From Pseudonocardia sp. (GTDB taxonomy: Bacteria > Actinomycetota > Actinomycetes > Mycobacteriales > Pseudonocardiaceae), in the NCBI GenBank assembly GCA_025869365.1, contig JAOZVV010000156.1, forward strand, positions 62,001-126,000: a DNA stretch of 64,000 bases, given 5' to 3'. Of the stretch, positions 26,248 through 39,307 are shown piece by piece; position 1 is the first letter of the stretch; the number at the start of each line of letters is the position of its first letter. The position numbers and the translations under genes were made by a program. Under the pieces are notes generated by a model that searched no databases, had not been told where the DNA came from, and saw nothing but the letters and a program-made list of their open reading frames with translations.

Positions 26248-27137
26248 CCCACCCGACCCACCCGGGTCCCGTCCCGGACCGCCCGGCCTGGATGCCCTCG
26301 TCCCCGTGCGGCGACGACTGCCTGCCGCCCCGCGCCACCGGCCCGTCCTGGCGCCTCGCCCATCGCACCGTCGCGCTGGCGACGACGCTGCTGGCCGGGG
26401 TCGTCGCGCTGCCGTTCCTCCCGGTCCTCGGTGACCAGCGCCGGGACCGGGTCGTACGCGCCCTGTTCCGGGCGGTGCTGCGCGCCGCCGGGATCGAGCT
26501 GCGGATCGCCGCGGGTGATGATCAGGGACCGGGCTACCGCGTGCGCGACGGCCGGGGCGTGCTGGTCGTCGCCAACCACCTGTCCTGGATCGACGTCGTC
26601 GCCCTCGGCGCCGTCGCCCCGGTCCGGATGCTGGCCAAGCAGGAGATCGCGGACTGGCCGGTGATCGGCGGCCTCGCGCGGCGCTGCGGCACGCTGTTCG
26701 TCGACCGTGCGGGCCTGCGCGGTCTGCCCGGGGTCGTCGCGGAGATCACCGACGCGCTCGCCGCGGGCGCCGTCGTCGGCGTCTTCCCCGAGGGGACGAC
26801 GTGGTGCGGCTCGGCCTCCGGTCCGTTCCGCCGCGCCGCGTTCCAGGCGGCGCTGGACGCCGGCGTGCCCGTCCGGCCCGCCCGGCTCACCCTCGGGTTG
26901 CCCGACGGGCGCCCGACGACCGTCGGCGCGTTCGTCGGGCAGGACACGCTGTGGGACTCGCTGAGCCGGGTCCTGCGGCTCCCGGGCCTGGTGTGCGAGC
27001 TCACGGTGCTCCCGGCCCTGGCTCCCGTCGGGGACCGTCGGGGCCTCGCCCGCCGGGCCGAACTGGCTGTGACCGGCGGCGAACGGTCCGTGACGGCACC
27101 GGCTCCCGTCGCCGGGTGTGAGCTGGCCGCCGGGTAG
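26244..27137 (+). CDS. PlsC-type 1-acylglycerol-phosphate/OlsA-like acyltransferase, Rv3026c-like
   Basis: This 297-residue protein has a membrane helix ([21 protein letters not shown]). The acyltransferase blocks follow in order: NHLSWID (the HX4D box), GTLFVDRAG, and [20 protein letters not shown]. It esterifies an acyl chain onto a lysolipid at the membrane. It is translationally coupled to the preceding OlsB-like gene, so lyso-ornithine lipid is a possible acceptor; lysophosphatidate is the other. Confidence 0.88.
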   Translation: MTHPTHPGPVPDRPAWMPSSPCGDDCLPPRATGPSWRLAHRTVALATTLLAGVVALPFLPVLGDQRRDRVVRALFRAVLRAAGIELRIAAGDDQGPGYRVRDGRGVLVVANHLSWIDVVALGAVAPVRMLAKQEIADWPVIGGLARRCGTLFVDRAGLRGLPGVVAEITDALAAGAVVGVFPEGTTWCGSASGPFRRAAFQAALDAGVPVRPARLTLGLPDGRPTTVGAFVGQDTLWDSLSRVLRLPGLVCELTVLPALAPVGDRRGLARRAELAVTGGERSVTAPAPVAGCELAAG

Positions 27138-27165
27138 CCCGGCAGACCGGCTCGGGATCGGCGAC

Positions 27166-27171
27166 TACCCT
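27166..27171 (+). promoter_or_regulatory. -10 box TACCCT for the cysteine desulfurase transcript
   Basis: TACCCT fits the TANNNT actinobacterial -10 consensus and puts transcription start at about 27178, one base from the ATG of a 26-codon leader frame (27179). No good -35 is visible. Confidence 0.5.
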
Positions 27172-27178
27172 GGAGCCG

Positions 27179-27259
27179 ATGACCGAGCCGGACGTACCCG
27201 CGGGGTCACGACCGCACCACCACGGGGGACAGGGTCCACGGGGGGAGCAGGGGCCGTGA
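27179..27259 (+). CDS. 26-codon leader ORF overlapping the cysteine desulfurase start
   Basis: The frame [20 protein letters not shown] ends with RGEQGP and a TGA that overlaps the GTG start of the desulfurase (GTGA). It begins where a -10 box predicts the transcript to begin, so it would be translated from a leaderless mRNA and couple to the downstream gene. It contains three consecutive histidines. It is too short for the ORF track. Whether it regulates, or only couples translation, is inference. Confidence 0.45.
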   Translation: MTEPDVPAGSRPHHHGGQGPRGEQGP

Positions 27260-28476
27260 CCTACCTCGACCATGCCGCGACCACGCCGGTCCTTCCCGAG
27301 GCCCTCGCGGCGATGACGGAGGCGATGGGCCGCACCGGCAACGCCTCGTCCCTGCACTCCGCGGGCCGCCGCGCCCGCCGTGAGGTGGAGGAGGCCCGGG
27401 AGCGGATCGGCGCAGCCCTCGGCGCCCGGCCCTCCGAGGTCGTCTTCACCACCGGTGGCACCGAGAGCGACAATCTCGCCGTCAAGGGCATCTACTGGGC
27501 CCGCCGGGACCAGGACTCCCGCCGGACCCGGCTGCTGGTGTCCGCGATCGAGCACCACGCCGTTCTGGAGGCCGCGGAGTGGCTCGTCGAGCACGAGGGC
27601 GCGGAGCTGCGCCTGCTCGCCGTCGACGCGCAGGGCCGGGTCCACCCCGAGGCGCTGCGCGCCGCGCTCGCCGAGGCCCCGGACGCGAACGCCGTCGTGT
27701 CCGTCATGTGGGCGAACAACGAGGTCGGCACGGTCAACCCGATCCGCGAGCTCGCCGCCGTCGCCCACGAGTTCGGGGTGCCGATCCACACCGACGCCGT
27801 ACAAGCCGTGGGGATCCTGCCCGTGGACTTCGCCGCGAGCGGGGTGGACGCGCTCACGCTCACCGGGCACAAGCTCGGCGGCCCGTACGGGGCCGGTGCC
27901 CTGCTGCTCGGCCGGGACGTGGCGTGCACCCCGCTGCTGCACGGCGGCGGCCAGGAACGCGACGTCCGCTCCGGCACGCTGGACACGCCCTCGGTGATCG
28001 GCCTGGCCGTGGCCGTCCGGCACGCCGTGGCGGACATGCCGCGCCGTGCCGCCGAGCTGGTCCGGCTGCGGGACGACCTGGTGTCGAAGGTGCGCGAGCT
28101 GGTGGCGGACGCGACGCTGAACGGGGACCCGGGCACCGGCCTGGTCGACGGCGGCCCGTCCCGGCTGCCCGGCAACGCCCACCTGAGCTTCCCCGGCTGC
28201 GAGGGCGACAGCCTGCTCATGCTGCTCGACGCCCACGGCATCGAGTGCTCCACCGGCTCGGCCTGCACCTCGGGGGTGTCCCAGCCCAGCCACGTGCTGC
28301 TGGCGATGGGGGCGGACGAGGCGGTCGCGCGGGGGTCGCTGCGGTTCTCCATGGGCCACACCAGCTCCGACGACGACGTGCGCGCGGTGATCGACGTCAT
28401 CGGTCCCGTCGTCGAGCGGGCGCGCCGGGCCAGCGCCGGGAGCGCGCGCCGCACCGCGGGGGCGGCGGCATCGTGA
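27256..28476 (+). CDS. iscS: Cysteine desulfurase, IscS/NifS class
   Basis: This 406-residue PLP enzyme has [42 protein letters not shown], the Schiff-base lysine in [19 protein letters not shown], and the catalytic cysteine in [12 protein letters not shown]. It converts cysteine to alanine and a persulfide for tRNA thiolation and Fe-S work. mnmA starts 13 bp downstream, so its main customer is likely MnmA. It corresponds to Rv3025c. GTG 27256 has GGGGGAGC upstream and sits at the conserved N-terminus. Confidence 0.95.
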   Translation: MTYLDHAATTPVLPEALAAMTEAMGRTGNASSLHSAGRRARREVEEARERIGAALGARPSEVVFTTGGTESDNLAVKGIYWARRDQDSRRTRLLVSAIEHHAVLEAAEWLVEHEGAELRLLAVDAQGRVHPEALRAALAEAPDANAVVSVMWANNEVGTVNPIRELAAVAHEFGVPIHTDAVQAVGILPVDFAASGVDALTLTGHKLGGPYGAGALLLGRDVACTPLLHGGGQERDVRSGTLDTPSVIGLAVAVRHAVADMPRRAAELVRLRDDLVSKVRELVADATLNGDPGTGLVDGGPSRLPGNAHLSFPGCEGDSLLMLLDAHGIECSTGSACTSGVSQPSHVLLAMGADEAVARGSLRFSMGHTSSDDDVRAVIDVIGPVVERARRASAGSARRTAGAAAS

Positions 28477-28489
28477 GGATCCCGGGGTC

Positions 28490-29569
28490 ATGAGGGTCCT
28501 CGCCGCGATGTCGGGCGGGGTGGACTCGGCCGTCGCCGCCGCCCGCGCCGTACGGGCGGGGCACGACGTCGTCGGGGTGCACCTGGCGCTCTCCCGTACC
28601 CGGGACGCGCTGCGTTCCGGCTCGCGGGGCTGCTGCTCCCGCGAGGACGCCGCGGACGCCGCCCGCGCCGCGGACGTCCTGGGCATCCCGTACTACGTCT
28701 GGGACCTGTCCGAGGAGTTCGCCGAGGACGTGGTGGACGACTTCGTGGCCAGCTACGCCGCGGGGGAGACCCCGAACCCGTGCCTGCGCTGCAACGAGAA
28801 GATCAAGTTCGCCGCGGTGCTGGAGAAGGCGCTCGCCCTCGGCTTCGACGCGGTCTGCACCGGGCACTACGCGCAGCTGGCGGACGGTGTCCTGCGCCGG
28901 GCCGTCGACGAGGACAAGGACCAGTCCTACGTCCTGGCCGTGCTCACCCCGCACCAGCTCGCGCACGCCATGTTCCCGCTCGGGGACACCCGCAAGCCGG
29001 ACGTGCGCGCGGAGGCCGAGGAGCTCGGCCTGCGGGTCGCGCAGAAGCCGGACAGCCACGACATCTGCTTCATCCCGGACGGGGACACCCGGCGCTTCCT
29101 CACCGAGCGCCTCGGCGAGCGACCCGGCGAGATCGTCGACGCCGAGAGCGGCGAGGTGCTCGGCCGGCACACGGGTGTGCACGGCTTCACCGTGGGGCAG
29201 CGCAAGGGGATCGGCGTGGACCGACCCGCGGCGGACGGGCGGCCGCGCTACGTGCTGGGCATCGAACCCGTCAGCGGCACGGTGCGCGTCGGCCCGGAGA
29301 AGGCCCTGGGCGTCTCGACGATCACCGCCCGCGGGTCTGTCTGGACCACCGGCACGGCGCCGGACGGCCCGTTCACTGCCACCGTGCAGGTTCGCGCTCA
29401 CGGCGGCCTCGCCGAGGCCGAGGTCGTCCCGGCGGCGGGCGGCGGGCTGCGCGTCGAGCTGACCGATCCGTTGCGCGGGGTCGCGCCCGGGCAGACCGTG
29501 GCGTTCTACCTGCCGGCCGCCGACGGGGACGTCGTGCTCGGGTCGGCGACGATCGCCGCCACCGGCTGA
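28490..29569 (+). CDS. mnmA: tRNA-uridine 2-sulfurtransferase MnmA
   Basis: This 359-residue protein has the PP-loop ATPase motif [14 protein letters not shown] at residues 6-19, the catalytic cysteine region [21 protein letters not shown], and the second cysteine in [12 protein letters not shown]. It activates tRNA U34 with ATP and transfers sulfur taken from the upstream cysteine desulfurase. Start ATG 28490. It is the last gene of the run from GNAT to mnmA. Confidence 0.97.
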   Translation: MRVLAAMSGGVDSAVAAARAVRAGHDVVGVHLALSRTRDALRSGSRGCCSREDAADAARAADVLGIPYYVWDLSEEFAEDVVDDFVASYAAGETPNPCLRCNEKIKFAAVLEKALALGFDAVCTGHYAQLADGVLRRAVDEDKDQSYVLAVLTPHQLAHAMFPLGDTRKPDVRAEAEELGLRVAQKPDSHDICFIPDGDTRRFLTERLGERPGEIVDAESGEVLGRHTGVHGFTVGQRKGIGVDRPAADGRPRYVLGIEPVSGTVRVGPEKALGVSTITARGSVWTTGTAPDGPFTATVQVRAHGGLAEAEVVPAAGGGLRVELTDPLRGVAPGQTVAFYLPAADGDVVLGSATIAATG

Positions 29570-29576
29570 CCGCCGG

Positions 29577-31583
29577 TCACGCGTTCCGCGGGGCGCCCAG
29601 CTCGATCCGGCCCTGCAGCCGGATGTCCCCGGCCGAGGCGCCCACCAGCACGTCGAACGTCCCGGGCTCGATCGTCCGGCGCATCCCGCGGTCCCAGATC
29701 GAGAACCGGTCCGGCGGCAACGAGATGCGCACCGTGCGCACCCGACCCGGCTCGGTGGTGACGCTGGCGAACCCCGCGAGCATGCGTTCCGGGCGGATCA
29801 CCGAGCTGACCCGGTCCCGCAGGTAGACCTGCACGATCTCGCGGCCGGGCCGGTTCCCGGTGTTCTCCACCCGGCACTCGACGACGACGGACTCGCCCTC
29901 GAGCGGGCGGTCCGGCGCGATCCGCAGGTGCGAGTACCCGAAGGTGGTGTAGCCGCGGCCGTGTCCGAGGGGGAACGTGGCGCGGCCCGGGGCGCCGTCC
30001 GGATGCGCACCGACGGCGAGCGGCAACCGCCCGCCCGGTTCGAGCCGCCCGGCCAGCACGTCCGCGAGCGCCCCGGCCGTGGCCGCGACCGGGCTCCAGC
30101 CCACCAGGACCGACGCCGTGGTCCCGGTGAGCTCGGGCAGTCCCCCGAGCCGGGTGCCGCAGTGCACCACGACGCAGCCACCCGTGCCCGCGGCCAGGCG
30201 GGCGACGTCGGTGACGGCGGCCCGCGCGTTCTCGGGGACGACCACGATCGACAGCTCGCCGGGCGACATCGCGTCCCCGCGGCCGCGCCGGGTGATCGTG
30301 GCGTCCGGCAGGCGCGTCCGCAACGCGGTGGCGAGATTCTCGGTGAGGCCGGCGGCGTCCGGGTCCCGGGGGGTGTCCTCGCCGGCCACGACAACGCCGA
30401 TCCGCACGCCCGGCCGGGACGCGAGCGGGAGGAGGTCGCGCGGATCGCTCAGCAGCACCACCGAGTCCGCGACCGCCCGCGCCGCGAGCCGGTCCGCCGG
30501 CGGCGTCGCCGGCAGCCCCGCCGGTGGCCGGACGGTCGACGCCGGCTGCGGTTCGAACAGGCCGAGCCGGATCTTCATCCGCAGCACGGCGGCCAGCGCG
30601 TCGTCGACGAGCCAGCCCGGGATCGCCCCGTGCCCGATCAGCTCCTCCAGCCGGTCCCGCCGGGTGAGCCAGGGTTCCCCCAGGTCCGCACCGACGTCGA
30701 CGCCCGCCTCGACGGCGAGGGCGATCGCCTCGGTGAACTCCGCGGTGACGCGGTGGCGCGCCGCCAGGTCCCGGACGCCCCCGAGGGCGGAGAGCACCAC
30801 GCCGTCGAAATGCCACTCGCCGCGCAGCACGTCCTTCAGGAGCCAGCTGTCCACGTGTGCCGGGATCCCGCCGTTCGACGCCGTCGACGGCATGACGGCC
30901 AGGACCCCGACCCGGACGGCGGCCGCGGCCACCGCCAGGACCTCCCCCCGCAGGGTCCGCTCGTCCCAGTGCCCGGGGGAGCCGTCGAGCTGACCGGGAC
31001 CGGCGCCGAACTGGGTCAGGACGCAGCCCACGCGGTTCGGCGGCAGCGTCCCGTGGTCCGTGCCCTGGCTGCCGCGGACGTGGGCCGCCACCATCTCCGA
31101 GGCCAGCAGGACGTCTCCGCCGAAGCACGGACCGACGTCGGACTCGAGGTCGGTCCCGGCCGGCGCGGCGCTCGGCCCGAGCAGGGCGCGCACACCGGTG
31201 GCCGCGGCGGCGTCCGCGATCGAGCTCGCGGCGCGGTGCACGGTGTCCCGGTCCCAGGTCGCGGCCATGGCGATCGGCCCGGGGAACCGCACGGATCCCG
31301 GCGTGGCGGCCATCCCGATCGGCACCACCGGCAGCCGGCGGTGCCCGGCGACGGTCCGGGCCAGGTCGCCCAGGCGGGCGCGGCACTCGTCCCGGGACAG
31401 CGGTGGCACCACGACGAAGCCCGGCGGGCCGTCGGCCAGGCCGGCCCCGGTGTCGAGCTCCGCGAGCGTGGCCGTGACCATCTGGCCGGCCTTCTCCCGG
31501 ACCGACAACCCGGCGAAGAGATCGGCCACCCGGCGATCGAGGGAACCGCGACCCCCGTGGGTGAACAGTCCCTGTGCGGACAC
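29577..31583 (-). CDS. GH3-family protein lacking the catalytic nucleophile
   Basis: This 668-residue protein has the GH3 architecture: TIM barrel (about 20-350), alpha/beta sandwich (about 370-540) and a C-terminal FN3-like domain (VVVECRVENTGNRPGREIVQVYLRD). The active-site strand that normally reads SDW has become VVLSALGG, with Ala266 at the nucleophile, and the usual KHF substrate loop reads LTQFG. Ordinary beta-glycosidase activity is therefore unlikely. GTG 31583 has AGGAGG upstream. No signal peptide is seen. Possible roles are glycan binding or an altered reaction. Confidence 0.82.
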   Translation of the reverse strand: MSAQGLFTHGGRGSLDRRVADLFAGLSVREKAGQMVTATLAELDTGAGLADGPPGFVVVPPLSRDECRARLGDLARTVAGHRRLPVVPIGMAATPGSVRFPGPIAMAATWDRDTVHRAASSIADAAAATGVRALLGPSAAPAGTDLESDVGPCFGGDVLLASEMVAAHVRGSQGTDHGTLPPNRVGCVLTQFGAGPGQLDGSPGHWDERTLRGEVLAVAAAAVRVGVLAVMPSTASNGGIPAHVDSWLLKDVLRGEWHFDGVVLSALGGVRDLAARHRVTAEFTEAIALAVEAGVDVGADLGEPWLTRRDRLEELIGHGAIPGWLVDDALAAVLRMKIRLGLFEPQPASTVRPPAGLPATPPADRLAARAVADSVVLLSDPRDLLPLASRPGVRIGVVVAGEDTPRDPDAAGLTENLATALRTRLPDATITRRGRGDAMSPGELSIVVVPENARAAVTDVARLAAGTGGCVVVHCGTRLGGLPELTGTTASVLVGWSPVAATAGALADVLAGRLEPGGRLPLAVGAHPDGAPGRATFPLGHGRGYTTFGYSHLRIAPDRPLEGESVVVECRVENTGNRPGREIVQVYLRDRVSSVIRPERMLAGFASVTTEPGRVRTVRISLPPDRFSIWDRGMRRTIEPGTFDVLVGASAGDIRLQGRIELGAPRNA

Positions 31584-31837
31584 GACGTTCCTCCTGCTGG
31601 CCGGGACGCGGAACCCTGGTCCCTGCGGACAGGTGTGTTCGGCGCAGCGACAGTCACTCCGGGTAGTTCGATCTACGGACTATCCGGAGGTTAACCGGAT
31701 CGACCCCGGAGGGGGGCGATTCACGGGTGAGACATGACGCGGAGCGTAGTTGGATGGGCAACGCGTCACCTGAACGGATCAATATCGTCACCCGGTTCGT
31801 CGAAGAGGGTGACGTTCGACCTCGCGAGGATGCCCGT

Positions 31838-32727
31838 GTGGGTTCCCCCGATCTGTTCGCGGCCGCGGCCTCCCCGACGCCGCCGCCCGACGCTCCCCCT
31901 TCGCCACCGCCCTGCGGGGCTACGAACGCCGCCAGGTCGACGAGTACATCGAGTCCGTCGAGCGCGACCGCGCCGCCCTGCGGGAACGGCTCGCCGCCGC
32001 CGAGCGGCGATGCGCCGCCGCCGAGGAGCACGCGGCCGCCACCGAGGCGGAGGCGCGGACGCTGCGCGCCGAGAGCCCGCCCAAGGCGGACAGCCCGATG
32101 GAGGACGGGTTCGGGTTCCGCGCCGAGAAGCTGCTGCGGCTCGCGGAGCAGGAGGCGGCGGACGCCCGCAGCCGCGCGAACAAGGACGCGGCCCAGATCC
32201 TCGAGCAGGCGCGCGCGGACGCCGAGACGCACCGCCACGACGTCGAGCAGACCCTCATCGCGCGGGCGTCGCTGCACGAGCAGCAGGTCGCCCAGCGCAC
32301 CGCGGAGCTCAAGGACCGCGAGGAGCAGGCCGCCGAGCAGCTCTCCGCCGCCCGGGCCGAGGCCGAGGAGCTCCGCAACGCCGCGGCCCGCGGCGCGGAC
32401 GAGCTCCGGGCCGAGGCCGAGGCCCGCGCCACGGAGATCCGGGACCGGGCGGAGGAGGCCGCCGGCCGCAGCCGCGAGCAGGCGACCCAGGAGCTGCGTC
32501 GGCTGCGGGGCCTGCACGACGGCGTCCGCAGCGAGCTGAGCCGGCTGCGCGAGATGCTGGGCCACGAGCTCGGGGACTTCCGTGCCGAGCGCCCGGTCCC
32601 GGGTCAGCGGCCGCGGCACGGTTCCGCGGGCCAGGGGGAGCGGTCCGAGCCGAAGGGCGACGAGGACGGCGGCGACCGGTCCGTCAACGGATCACCGCGC
32701 CCCGGGGCCCTGCGCTCCGGCACCTGA
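31838..32727 (+). pseudogene. DivIVA-like coiled-coil protein gene with apparent frameshift
   Basis: The frame with ATG 32098 encodes a long Ala/Glu/Arg coiled coil. Reading the same frame upstream gives SPFATALRGYERRQVDEYIESVE, the DivIVA N-terminal signature, but this part has no start codon before a stop at 31810. A GTG at 31838 with GAGG upstream opens a different frame (VGSPDLFAAAA) that would join it by a -1 shift near 31868-31880, in a CCTCCCC stretch. Either one base is missing from the sequence or the gene is broken. An intact protein would be about 296 residues and act in polar growth or division scaffolding. Confidence 0.65.
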
Positions 32728-32826
32728 GGGCCCGGGGGCCGAGCACGGTGACCCGCGGGGTCTGCCGGCGCCTGCCGGCGGTCCCCCAGGCGGAGGCCGT
32801 CCCGGTCCGGGTGTGAGACTCCCGGC

Positions 32827-33981
32827 ATGTCCTTCCCAGACGACGACCCCCTGGCCGCGGCACTCGCCGCCGCCGGCCTCGGCGGGGTGGCCCCGGGGGA
32901 GAGCGCGCCCCCGGCGCCCCGCTTCGAGGTCACCGAGAAACCCGAGCCCGAGGACACCGGCCCGGTCGAGCTCTGGTCGCCCGGTGCGGCGACGGGCGTC
33001 GGCTCGCTCCCGGGAACGGATCCGCGCGAGGCGGCCGCGACGGTCGTCGGGGAGCTCCCGCTGCTGCCGTTCCTGCCCGAGCTCCCCGCCCGCGGGGTGG
33101 GTGCGGACCCGATCGGGCGCACCGCGGGCCTGCTGGTGGATCTCGCGGTGGAGGTCGTCCCCACGGGCTGGCGGGTCACCGCTCGGCCGGGGAAGGACCA
33201 CCGCCGGGCCGTCGACCTCCTGCGCACGGACCTCGACGCTCTCGACGAGGCCTGCGACGAGCCGAAGCCGGCCTGGGTGAAGGTGCAGGTCGTGGGGCCG
33301 TGGACGCTCGCCGCCGGGATCGAGACGATGAGCGGGCACCGGATCCTCACCGACCGGGGCGCGGTGCGGGAGTTCTCCGCGAGCCTCGCCGAGGGGCTCC
33401 GGACCCACATCGCCGAGGTCACCGCCCGGACGGGTGCGCGGGTCGTCGTGCAGCTCGACGAGCCGCGGCTGCCCGCCGTCCTGGCCGGGGCGCTGCCGAC
33501 GGCCTCGGGCTACGGCACGGTCCGCTCGGTCGCCGAACCGGACGCCGCGGACGGCCTGCGGGACCTGATCGCCGCGATCGGCGCCCCGGTCGTGGTCCGG
33601 TGCGCGGCGGAGCGGCCCCCGCTGGCGCTCCTGGCGGAGGTCGGGGCCTCGGCACTCGCCATCGACGCCACCCGGCCGTCGATCTCGGGCGACACGGCGA
33701 TCCCCGCCGCGCTCGACGCCGTCGGGCAGATCTGGGACACGGGGATGCCGCTGTTCCTCGGCATGGTGCCGGTGCGCCCGATGGCGCGGGTGCCGGAGAC
33801 CAAGGACCTCGCGAAGCGTGCCTTCGACCTGGCGGACCGGCTCGGGTTCGCCAGGGCCCGGCTTCCGGAGCTCGCCGTCCCGACCCCGACCGCGGGTCTC
33901 GCGGACTCCACGCCGGACTGGTCCCGCACCGCGATGGAGCTCTGTCGCCGGGTCGGGGCGGCGTTCACCGACCCGGACTGA
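32827..33981 (+). CDS. MetE-like (cobalamin-independent methionine synthase C-terminal) protein, Rv3015c-like
   Basis: This 384-residue protein has ATGVGSLPGTDPREAA, VKVQVVGPWTLAAGIE, VVVQLDEPRLPAVLAG, and LFLGMVPVRPM. These follow the MetE barrel layout, but the family is about half the size of full MetE and its zinc ligands are not clearly present. It corresponds in position to Rv3015c, just before ligA in mycobacteria. A methyl-transfer role is plausible; the substrate is unknown. Confidence 0.8.
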   Translation: MSFPDDDPLAAALAAAGLGGVAPGESAPPAPRFEVTEKPEPEDTGPVELWSPGAATGVGSLPGTDPREAAATVVGELPLLPFLPELPARGVGADPIGRTAGLLVDLAVEVVPTGWRVTARPGKDHRRAVDLLRTDLDALDEACDEPKPAWVKVQVVGPWTLAAGIETMSGHRILTDRGAVREFSASLAEGLRTHIAEVTARTGARVVVQLDEPRLPAVLAGALPTASGYGTVRSVAEPDAADGLRDLIAAIGAPVVVRCAAERPPLALLAEVGASALAIDATRPSISGDTAIPAALDAVGQIWDTGMPLFLGMVPVRPMARVPETKDLAKRAFDLADRLGFARARLPELAVPTPTAGLADSTPDWSRTAMELCRRVGAAFTDPD

Positions 33982-33990
33982 ACCCGCTGG

Positions 33991-34010
33991 CCACGAACGG
34001 TCGTTCGTGG
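33991..34010. promoter_or_regulatory. Palindrome CCACGAACGGTCGTTCGTGG, candidate TetR site
   Basis: The palindrome has two 9-bp arms separated by GT. The core GAACGGTCGTTC (33995-34006) differs by one base from the perfect palindrome GAACGATCGTTC at 34638-34649, which covers the start of the adjacent tetR gene. The pair flanks the tetR coding region. Confidence 0.55.
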
Positions 34011-34032
34011 GATCAGCCGGTCTCAGCTGATC
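34011..34032. terminator. Hairpin between convergent MetE-like and tetR genes
   Basis: GATCAGC (34011-34017) and GCTGATC (34026-34032) form a 7-bp stem with an 8-base loop, directly after the CGAACGGTCGTTCG palindrome and overlapping the tetR stop. It may be a bidirectional terminator. No U-tract is present, as is common in this GC range. Confidence 0.45.
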
Positions 34033-34651
34033 AATGTCCCAGCGGGGCCTCGAGGAGGGCGAGCGCGTAGCGCGCGTGCTGCTCGGCGAGCTGGCCCCGG
34101 GAGAGCCGGCCCGCGGGCCGGTACCAGGCCGCGATCGCGCCGACCGTCGAGAGGATGGCGCGCGCGGCGTCGGCCGGGTACGGCGTGCGGAACTCCCCGT
34201 CCGCCACGCCCTGGGCGACGATCCGCTCGAAGATCGCCTGGGTCTCGTCCCGCTCCGCGATCAACCGCTCCCGGTCGTCCCCGTGCAGGTAGCGGACCTC
34301 ACTGGTGGACACCAGCATCGCGACCTGGTGGTCCACGACGAACCCGACGTACGCGCGGACGGCGTCGCGCAGCCGCGGCGCCGCCGAGTCCCCCGCGTCC
34401 TCCACGGCTCGGCGGATCCGCGCGGACAGCTCGTCGTTCGCGTGCCGGAGCACCTCGGCCAGCAGCCGGGACTTCGACGGGAAGTAGTTGTAGAGGTTGG
34501 ACAGGCTCGTGCCGGCCCGTTTGGCCACGTCCCGCATCGAGGCGCCGTTGAACCCCTCGGCGCCGAACGCCTCCAGGGCCGCATTGAGGATCGCGGCCTC
34601 GTTCCCGCGGCCGGTGTCCGCGATCAACACCTGCGAGGAACGATCGTTCAT
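34031..34651 (-). CDS. TetR-family transcriptional regulator
   Basis: This 206-residue protein has an N-terminal helix-turn-helix: ILNAALEAFGAEGFNGASMRDVAKRAGTSLSNLYNYFPSK (residues 21-60), the standard TetR DNA-binding pattern. The C-terminal part is an all-helical ligand domain. The start region carries the 12-bp palindrome GAACGATCGTTC, a likely autoregulatory operator. The SRPBCC gene lies 16 bp upstream on the same strand and could be co-transcribed. Confidence 0.93.
   Translation of the reverse strand: MNDRSSQVLIADTGRGNEAAILNAALEAFGAEGFNGASMRDVAKRAGTSLSNLYNYFPSKSRLLAEVLRHANDELSARIRRAVEDAGDSAAPRLRDAVRAYVGFVVDHQVAMLVSTSEVRYLHGDDRERLIAERDETQAIFERIVAQGVADGEFRTPYPADAARAILSTVGAIAAWYRPAGRLSRGQLAEQHARYALALLEAPLGH
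34638..34649. promoter_or_regulatory. 12-bp palindrome GAACGATCGTTC at the tetR start
   Basis: This perfect palindrome covers codons 1-5 of the tetR gene, with a near-identical copy at 33995-34006. It is a candidate TetR operator. Confidence 0.5.
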
Positions 34652-34667
34652 GCGGTCAGGCTAGCGC

Positions 34668-38263
<3,596 letters not shown>

Positions 38264-38425
38264 CGGATTCGTGATGTACCTCGTCACCAGCAGGAACGAA
38301 TGCGGGCCGCCACGTGCCGGCCCGGGCGGACCCGACGCCGGTGCGGATCGTCGCGTCCGGCGTCCGCCGTCGGCGCGTGCACTGACTAGGCTCCCCTCTT
38401 TCCGGGGACGAGGAGTGGGGGCACG

Positions 38426-39145
38426 GTGCTACAGGCGGTACTGAACGGTTCGCGTCCGGAGGACGCGCACCCGGCGCTGCCGGTCCTGGCCCGCCACCTG
38501 GCGCGGGACGCCCGCGCGGTGGCCCGGCTGGGGATCTCGTCGGTGCACGTGCACCCGCGTGACCTCCAGGGGCAGGAGACGATCGACCCGGTCCACGTCG
38601 GGGACGCCGTGGCGCTGATGCGCCAGGAGGCCCCGGCCATGGAGATCGGGGTCACGACGGGCCGGTGGATCCAGCCGGACCCGCGCAAGCGCATCGAGGC
38701 CGTCGTCGCGTGGGGCCGCCTCGGCGTCGGCAAACCGGACGTCTGCTCGGTCAACGTGCACGAGAAGGGCTGGATCGACGTCTGCAACGCCGCCGCCTCG
38801 GTGGGCATCGGCGTCGAGCTCGGCGTCTGGACCAGCGGGGACGCCGTGACGCTGCGCCAGCAGGGCGTGCCGCCGAGCACCGTGCGGGTGCTCGCGGAGT
38901 CCACGGTGACGGACCCGGAGACCGCCGTCGCCGAGGCCGTCCGGATCCTGCGCGCGCTCGGCCAGCTGCCGGTCCCGGTCCTGCTGCACGGCGAGGAGGA
39001 CGGCGCCTGGCCGGTCCTGGAGTACGCCGTCCGGATGGGCATCGACACGCGGATCGGCTTCGAGGACGTCCTGGTCCGCCCGGACGGCTGGCTCGCCACC
39101 GGCAACGACGACCTCGCCCGCGCCGCCCTGGCGATCCGGGTCTGA
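38426..39145 (+). CDS. BKACE (DUF849) family beta-keto acid cleavage enzyme
   Basis: This 239-residue protein starts MLQAVLNGSRPEDAHPALPV and has the BKACE/DUF849 motifs GISSVHVHPRDLQGQETID, IGVTTGRWIQPDP and CSVNVHEKGW. The family condenses a beta-keto acid with acetyl-CoA using Zn. It is somewhat shorter than typical members of 270-310 residues. GTG 38426 has GAGGAG upstream and TAGGCT at 38397-38402 as a candidate -10. The native substrate is unknown; it appears to be monocistronic. Confidence 0.82.
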   Translation: MLQAVLNGSRPEDAHPALPVLARHLARDARAVARLGISSVHVHPRDLQGQETIDPVHVGDAVALMRQEAPAMEIGVTTGRWIQPDPRKRIEAVVAWGRLGVGKPDVCSVNVHEKGWIDVCNAAASVGIGVELGVWTSGDAVTLRQQGVPPSTVRVLAESTVTDPETAVAEAVRILRALGQLPVPVLLHGEEDGAWPVLEYAVRMGIDTRIGFEDVLVRPDGWLATGNDDLARAALAIRV

Positions 39146-39222
39146 GCCGAGCCGGCCTGAACGCGCCGGCTACCCGGAGAGTTCCGCAGGCAAACGACGG
39201 AGTCGTCACTCTTGGTCGGCGG

Positions 39223-39242
39223 TCTGTTGGTCTCGCAACAGA
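39223..39242. promoter_or_regulatory. Inverted repeat TCTGTTG-N6-CAACAGA upstream of the desaturase operon
   Basis: The 7-bp arms are perfect and lie 53 bp before the predicted -10 box of the reductase gene. The position suits an operator for a lipid-responsive regulator. Which protein binds is unknown. Confidence 0.45.
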
Positions 39243-39294
39243 TCTCGGGCCCAGGACGTGGGCGACACCGTGGCCGGTTGTGGTGATCGCTCAA

Positions 39295-39300
39295 TACCGT
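39295..39300 (+). promoter_or_regulatory. -10 box TACCGT of the reductase-desaturase operon
   Basis: TACCGT fits TANNNT and predicts transcription start at ATG 39308, giving a leaderless mRNA. This favours ATG 39308 over the track's GTG 39299. Confidence 0.5.
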
Positions 39301-39307
39301 GGGTCCC

